The notes under the pieces were generated by a model. It did not search any database. It saw nothing but the letters and a program-made list of their open reading frames with translations, and was not told where the DNA came from. Position numbers and translations under genes: made by a program. From positions 1 through 46,143 of the forward strand of contig CAYQQU010000048.1 of assembly GCA_964419545.1 (NCBI GenBank): DNA of 46,143 bases. Direction: 5' to 3'. Positions 41,952-46,143 of this stretch are shown here, one piece after another. The number at the start of each line of letters is the position of its first letter. Position 1 is the stretch's first letter. Source of the stretch: CAYQQU01 sp964419545 (GTDB taxonomy: Bacteria > Bacteroidota > Bacteroidia > Chitinophagales > Saprospiraceae).

Positions 41952-42052
41952 TCAGGCCGGCCATCCGAATATTGTCTATACGATTGGCGCATTGCCCGAA
42001 GTTATTTTGGGTAATGAAGGTTTCGCAGAAAAAATGTCTACATCAGCAACGC

Positions 42053-43807
42053 ATGTTTGAAAAGCTCATACCGTACGATGCCGCTCATTCTATTCTGGGG
42101 TCATACCTGCAATATTACCACCAGTTCAAACGCATTACCAAGCGGGCGCAGATCCGCTTTGAGCATCGCGACTGGCACGGCATACAGGCCGACTCGCGCG
42201 AGCGCATCATGCTGTACCGCGACGGGGTGGGCAGTACGACGGAAAGGGTAATGAAAATCCTTGGCGACCGGGCGCACGACCCGAAGGTGTGGCGCGAGAT
42301 GAAACAGCTGTTTTTGGAGGAAGTCACCAACTTCAATACCCGCAATATTGCCGAAACCTTTTACAACTCTGTGTTTCGCCACAGCCATAAGGGGCTGAGC
42401 GCCGACGAAAAGCTGATGTTCGTCCACGCCACCGGCACCTACCGCGAGTTCCGGTCCGTGCTCCCCATTTTTCATACGGTTTACCTGACGGAACCCTATG
42501 AATTTACCCTTCGGCAGCTCTTTGCGTTTTACGGATTTGACGCAGCTTTCGAAGACCTCTCGCGAGATTGCCGGTACATCGCCGAGGTGATCCGGGAAAG
42601 GCTGATCACCGAGCCGCCAATCGCCGGCCGGCCCGCCCGCCTCGAAGTGCTCAAATCGGTGTTTTTCCGCAATAAAGGGGCTTACCTCGTGGGGCGCATC
42701 TGCCTGGAAGACAAAACGCACCCCTTCGTGCTGCCGCTATTGCACGAAGAGCACGGCATTTACGTCGACGCCCTGCTGTCCAGCGTCAATGACGTGAGCT
42801 CCATCTTCAGCTACAACCGCTCTTATTTTTTAGTGGACACTGATATCGCCAGTGAGACCGTCGACTTTCTGCGCTCTATTTTGCCGACCAAAAGCCTGGG
42901 CGAATTGTACAATTCCATCGGCTTTGAAAAACACGGCAAGACGGTGCTCTACCGCGATTTCCTGCGACACCGGCAGGGGTCCATGGAAAGATTCGTGCAC
43001 GCTCCCGGCACCAAGGGCATGGTGATGATCGTTTTTACGCTGCCTTCCTACAACATGGTTTTTAAGGTGATCCGCGACCGCTTTCCCGCTCCGAAGAAAG
43101 TCACCGAGCGGGAAGTCCGCGAAAAATACACCCTCGTCTCTCTGCACGACCGCGTCGGACGGATGGCCGACAGCCACATGTTCGAGAATTTCGTGTTCGA
43201 CCTCGATCGATTCGAACCGGAACTGGTGGAGGAGCTGACCACCGAAGCCGCTTCCAAAGTCGAGATCCGCGGCAACCAGATCGAGATCAAACATTTGTAC
43301 ATTGAAAAAAAGATGATACCCCTCAACCTGTACCTGGAACGGGCCACCCTCGAAGAAGCCGAAGAGGTCATCAACGAATACGGCAAAGCCATCAAGCAAT
43401 TGGCGGCGGTGAATATTTTTCCGGGGGACATGCTGCTGAAAAATTTCGGCGTCACCCGCCTCAAACGCGTCGTATTTTACGACTACGACGAGATCGGGTT
43501 CCTCACCGATTACAACTTTCGGCGCATTCCGGAAACCGACGACATCTACCAGGAAATGTCCTCCGAGCCATGGTATTCCGTGGGGCCCAACGATGTTTTC
43601 CCCGAAGAGTTCCCGCGCTTCCTGATCGGGCGCCGCGACATCCGCGAGCTGTTTTACCGCCTGCACGGCGATCTTTATGATGTCGACTTCTGGATATCGG
43701 TCCAGGAACAGCTGAGCCGGGGGGAAATCATGGATGTTTTTCCCTATCGCCGCCGCCTGCGCTTCAAAAATATTTATTCGAAAACTAAACCGGAGTCAGT
43801 CGCATGA
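42053..43807 (+). CDS. aceK: Isocitrate dehydrogenase kinase/phosphatase
   Basis: AceK phosphorylates and dephosphorylates isocitrate dehydrogenase, switching carbon between the TCA cycle and the glyoxylate shunt. From the ATG at 42053 it has 584 residues (E. coli AceK has 578); an earlier ATG at 42014 is possible. The catalytic lysine Lys338 lies in FKVIRDRF and corresponds to E. coli Lys336. The segments APGTKGMVMIVFTLPSYN, KEHDRVGRMAD-like LHDRVGRMADS, NIFPGDMLLKNFGVTR and VVFYDYDEIGF are highly characteristic. No aceA or aceB is nearby. Its TGA overlaps the start of the next gene by four bases, indicating translational coupling. The likely target is the isocitrate dehydrogenase at 13532-15061. 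Confidence 0.95.
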   Translation: MFEKLIPYDAAHSILGSYLQYYHQFKRITKRAQIRFEHRDWHGIQADSRERIMLYRDGVGSTTERVMKILGDRAHDPKVWREMKQLFLEEVTNFNTRNIAETFYNSVFRHSHKGLSADEKLMFVHATGTYREFRSVLPIFHTVYLTEPYEFTLRQLFAFYGFDAAFEDLSRDCRYIAEVIRERLITEPPIAGRPARLEVLKSVFFRNKGAYLVGRICLEDKTHPFVLPLLHEEHGIYVDALLSSVNDVSSIFSYNRSYFLVDTDIASETVDFLRSILPTKSLGELYNSIGFEKHGKTVLYRDFLRHRQGSMERFVHAPGTKGMVMIVFTLPSYNMVFKVIRDRFPAPKKVTEREVREKYTLVSLHDRVGRMADSHMFENFVFDLDRFEPELVEELTTEAASKVEIRGNQIEIKHLYIEKKMIPLNLYLERATLEEAEEVINEYGKAIKQLAAVNIFPGDMLLKNFGVTRLKRVVFYDYDEIGFLTDYNFRRIPETDDIYQEMSSEPWYSVGPNDVFPEEFPRFLIGRRDIRELFYRLHGDLYDVDFWISVQEQLSRGEIMDVFPYRRRLRFKNIYSKTKPESVA

Positions 43808-44922
43808 GCAATTGCCTGTACGTAGCCGCCACGCACCAGCACGTCGGCAAAACTACTTCCACGCTGGGATTGGTCGCCACCTTGCGGAACAAGGGGATCA
43901 ACGTAGGATATTGCAAACCGGTAGGCCAGGAATTCGTCGACCTGGGCGACCTGAAAGTGGACAAAGACGCCCTGCTGTTCGCCAAAGTGATGAACTTCGA
44001 ACTCGAAGCGGAATTCCACAGCCCGGTCATCGTAGGCCGCGGCCTCACTACGGCATACCTCGACGATCCCTCCGGCTTTGATTTCCCGGAACTGTTGCGA
44101 CGCGCCGCCCGCGAACTGCACCAGCGCCACGAAGTGGTCGTCTACGAAGGCACCGGCCACCCCGGCGTAGGCAGCGTCATCGACGTCTCCAACGCCGACG
44201 TCGCCAAGATGCTGGGCGCCTCCGTCATCATGGTGGTCGAAGGCGGCATCGGCAGCACCATCGACGAACTCAACGCCAACCTCGCCCTCTTCCGGGAACA
44301 GAAAGTGCCTATCGTCGGCGTCATCGTCAATAAAGTACTGCCCCAGAAAATCGCCAAAGTCAAACGCTACGTAGGCCGCAAACTTACCCAGATGGGCATC
44401 CCCCTCCTCGGCGTGCTGCCCTACGACAAAAGCCTGGCCAACCCGATCATGGAATCCATACAGCACGCCGTCAACGGCAAAGTGCTGTACAACGAGGAAA
44501 GCCTCGGCAATAAAATCGAAAATATCGTCTCGGGCTCCCTCATCGAAAAACGGGAGTTCAGCAGCCTGAAAGACCTGCTCCTCATCGTCAACTACCGTCG
44601 CCTGGACAAAGCCGTGGAGAGCATCATCGACATTTCCCGCAAACAGGGCCTCAACTACTCGCCCCTCTCGGGCATCATCATCAATGGCGAAGGCGACTTC
44701 GTGCCGACCTTCGTCGACCATTTCCAGTGCCTCGACTACATCAACCACCACCGCATTCCGGTGGTAGCCACCGCCCTCGACACCTACGGCTCGGCCGTGA
44801 AAATCAGCCACATCGAAGTCAAGATCAATACGCGAACCCCCTGGAAAGCGGAACGCGCCATCGAAATGATCCGCAAACACGTGGTACTGGACCCCATACT
44901 TAACCACAACCTCGTGCGCTGA
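43804..44922 (+). CDS. BioD-like P-loop/DRTGG protein resembling the N-terminal part of phosphotransacetylase
   Basis: The 372 residues begin with a dethiobiotin-synthetase-like P-loop ATPase domain: the P-loop THQHVGKTT covers residues 10-18, followed by VVYEGTGHPGVGSVID and IVGVIVNKVLPQK. From about residue 230 the protein continues with a DRTGG-type domain (KDLLLIVNYRRLDKAVESI, then HHRIPVVATALDTYGSAVKIS). This is the arrangement of the regulatory N-terminus of long phosphotransacetylase (COG0857), but the catalytic C-terminal domain is absent. In E. coli Pta that region responds to NADH and pyruvate. The ATG overlaps the aceK stop, so the products are made together and may interact; that is inference. 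Confidence 0.88.
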   Translation: MSNCLYVAATHQHVGKTTSTLGLVATLRNKGINVGYCKPVGQEFVDLGDLKVDKDALLFAKVMNFELEAEFHSPVIVGRGLTTAYLDDPSGFDFPELLRRAARELHQRHEVVVYEGTGHPGVGSVIDVSNADVAKMLGASVIMVVEGGIGSTIDELNANLALFREQKVPIVGVIVNKVLPQKIAKVKRYVGRKLTQMGIPLLGVLPYDKSLANPIMESIQHAVNGKVLYNEESLGNKIENIVSGSLIEKREFSSLKDLLLIVNYRRLDKAVESIIDISRKQGLNYSPLSGIIINGEGDFVPTFVDHFQCLDYINHHRIPVVATALDTYGSAVKISHIEVKINTRTPWKAERAIEMIRKHVVLDPILNHNLVR

Positions 44923-44942
44923 CCTCGTTTTCCAGGTATCCC

Positions 44943-44957
44943 TTATCTTTAAGATAA
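44943..44957. promoter_or_regulatory. Palindrome before the oxidoreductase gene
   Basis: TTATCTTTAAGATAA is a perfect palindrome with one central T, 8 bases before the start at 44965. It contains TATCTTTA, close to a -7 promoter box, so it could be the operator or simply the promoter. Confidence 0.4.
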
Positions 44958-44964
44958 AAAAGCC

Positions 44965-46041
44965 ATGCCAACCACCCGCCGCCGATTCATCCGCAACCTA
45001 TCCCTGGGTACGGGAGCCCTGCTGTTCCCCCATATCCGTTGCCGGCCGGCTAAGGAACGCCTCGGGGTCGCTCTGGTCGGACTGGGGTATTACAGTACCG
45101 ACCTGCTGGGGCCCGCGCTCCGGCAGACGCGCCATTGCTACCTCGCAGGCATCGTTACCGGCTCGCCCTGGAAGATCCCCAAATGGCAGAAACAATACGG
45201 GATCCCCGACCGCAATGTCTACAACTACCGAAACTTCGATACCATTGCCGACAATCCGGAGATCGACATCGTCTACGTGGTGCTGCCGAATTCCATGCAT
45301 TCCGAATTTTGCGTTCGCGCCGCCAACGCGGGAAAACACGTCTATTGCGAAAAACCCATGGCCCTGACGGTCGGGGAATGTGAAGCCGCCATCCGGGCCT
45401 GCCGCGACAATAAGGTCAAACTGGCCATCGGCTACCGCATGCAGCACGAACCCAACACCCGGGAGATCATCCGCATCGGCCAAGAACGCGTTTTCGGTAA
45501 ACCGACCCTGGTCACCGCCGAGGCAGGCTATTACGACCCGCGCACCGACCACTGGAAACAGAAAAAGGAGATGGGCGGCGGCGCTATGTACGATATGGGC
45601 GTTTACCCGCTCAACGCCGCGCGCTACTGCACCGGCGAAGAACCCGTCGCCGTTACCGGCCGCCATTCCACCGACCGGCCGCAGGTGTACCACGAAGTGG
45701 ATGAAACAACCCATTTCGAACTGGAATTTCCCGGCGGAGCCCGCGCCGAATGCGCTACCAGCTTCGGCAACGGCTGGAACGACCTACGCGTTACCTACAC
45801 CGACGGCTGGACACACCTCTCGCCTTTCCAGGCCTATTCCGGCATCCGCGGCGAAGCCAGCGACGGCCGCCGCTTCGACGCCCGCATTCCCAACCAACAA
45901 GCTAAACAAATGGACGACGACGCCCTGTCCATCCTGGAAGATCGCCCCATGCTGGCGCCCGGCGAGGAAGGACTGCGCGATATCCGCGTAGTGGAAGCGG
46001 TTTATGAGGCAGCCAGAACGGGAAAGAGAGTGGAAATATGA
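44965..46041 (+). CDS. Gfo/Idh/MocA-family oxidoreductase with Tat-like signal
   Basis: This NAD(P)-dependent sugar-type oxidoreductase of 358 residues starts with a twin-arginine-like signal (TTRRRFIRNLSLGTGALLF), so it is probably exported to the periplasm folded. The dinucleotide fold starts at ALVGLGYYSTDL and the family motif GKHVYCEKPMA follows. The C-terminal domain has the GGGAMYDMGVYPLNAARY segment. Periplasmic members act on sugars, inositols or related compounds; the substrate is not known. It follows the aceK/BioD pair by 42 bases and has its own candidate promoter. A strong hairpin follows its stop. Confidence 0.9.
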   Translation: MPTTRRRFIRNLSLGTGALLFPHIRCRPAKERLGVALVGLGYYSTDLLGPALRQTRHCYLAGIVTGSPWKIPKWQKQYGIPDRNVYNYRNFDTIADNPEIDIVYVVLPNSMHSEFCVRAANAGKHVYCEKPMALTVGECEAAIRACRDNKVKLAIGYRMQHEPNTREIIRIGQERVFGKPTLVTAEAGYYDPRTDHWKQKKEMGGGAMYDMGVYPLNAARYCTGEEPVAVTGRHSTDRPQVYHEVDETTHFELEFPGGARAECATSFGNGWNDLRVTYTDGWTHLSPFQAYSGIRGEASDGRRFDARIPNQQAKQMDDDALSILEDRPMLAPGEEGLRDIRVVEAVYEAARTGKRVEI

Positions 46042-46045
46042 ATTG

Positions 46046-46087
46046 GGTTTCAGGATTTCACAGGCGGTCCTGTGAAATCCTGAAACC
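46046..46087. repeat. Perfect 19-base-pair hairpin after the oxidoreductase gene
   Basis: Arms 46046-46064 and 46069-46087 pair without mismatch around the loop CGGT. The core arms are ATTTCACAGG and CCTGTGAAAT. It lies 4 bases after the stop codon. There is no T tract, so it may be a REP-like or MITE-like palindrome that also protects the mRNA end. Confidence 0.7.
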
Positions 46088-46143
46088 GATCGAAAGTTTC
46101 GAGAACTTCCTATTTTCCGTTATTGCTTGATAAATCGCTGGGT

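Overview
The window looks like part of a chromosome of a marine or aquatic Bacteroidota bacterium, most likely a member of the Saprospiria (Lewinella-like). The evidence is a green-type proteorhodopsin with its retinal synthesis genes, a cell-surface protein with a type IX secretion C-terminal domain, an OmpA/PD40 lipoprotein, a CzcA pump fused to its TolC partner, a complete SUF operon in the order typical of this phylum, and several TAnnTTTG-type promoters. No rRNA, tRNA, CRISPR array or intact mobile element was found. The phylum call is firm; the genus-level hint is inference.

Layout. 1-4460 is iron handling: a truncated TPR-like gene, feoB-feoA, a small cysteine-containing gene and dps. 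4460-7700 is the light-harvesting block: proteorhodopsin, then crtY (lycopene cyclase) and blh (beta-carotene cleavage), all on the minus strand. 7915-11336 holds a fatty-acid beta-oxidation pair, a multifunctional FadJ-like protein and a thiolase. Both have changed catalytic positions. 11576-15685 is a mixed stretch: two small membrane proteins, a WG-repeat lipoprotein, a nuclease gene remnant, isocitrate dehydrogenase and a lipoprotein. 15901-23376 carries an OmpA/PD40 lipoprotein, a serine protease with a C-terminal propeller, an M1 aminopeptidase and a 1-Cys peroxiredoxin. 23491-29534 is a heavy-metal efflux operon: a His-rich leader protein, the CzcA-TolC fusion and a CzcB-like adaptor. 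29561-35806 is sufBCDSE, a sufT-like gene and an Rrf2 regulator, all on the minus strand. 35985-46041 holds an NYN-nuclease/cold-shock fusion, a Nudix gene with a ferredoxin reductase, a 53-residue protein, a T9SS cargo protein, a methyltransferase, an MFS pump, aceK overlapping a BioD/DRTGG gene, and a Tat-exported Gfo/Idh/MocA oxidoreductase.

How the parts may work together. An AT-rich box, ATTTAGAYTRAWTHMARR, lies just upstream of feoA, sufB and the small cysteine gene, which suggests one iron-responsive regulon here. The crtY and blh products make retinal from lycopene for the rhodopsin, whose glycine at position 144 may allow a carotenoid antenna to bind. Isocitrate dehydrogenase keeps the serine that AceK phosphorylates in E. 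coli. AceK is translationally coupled to a protein resembling the regulatory N-terminus of phosphotransacetylase. This suggests a metabolite-sensing control of the choice between TCA cycle and glyoxylate shunt, and it is the most interesting system-level candidate in the window.
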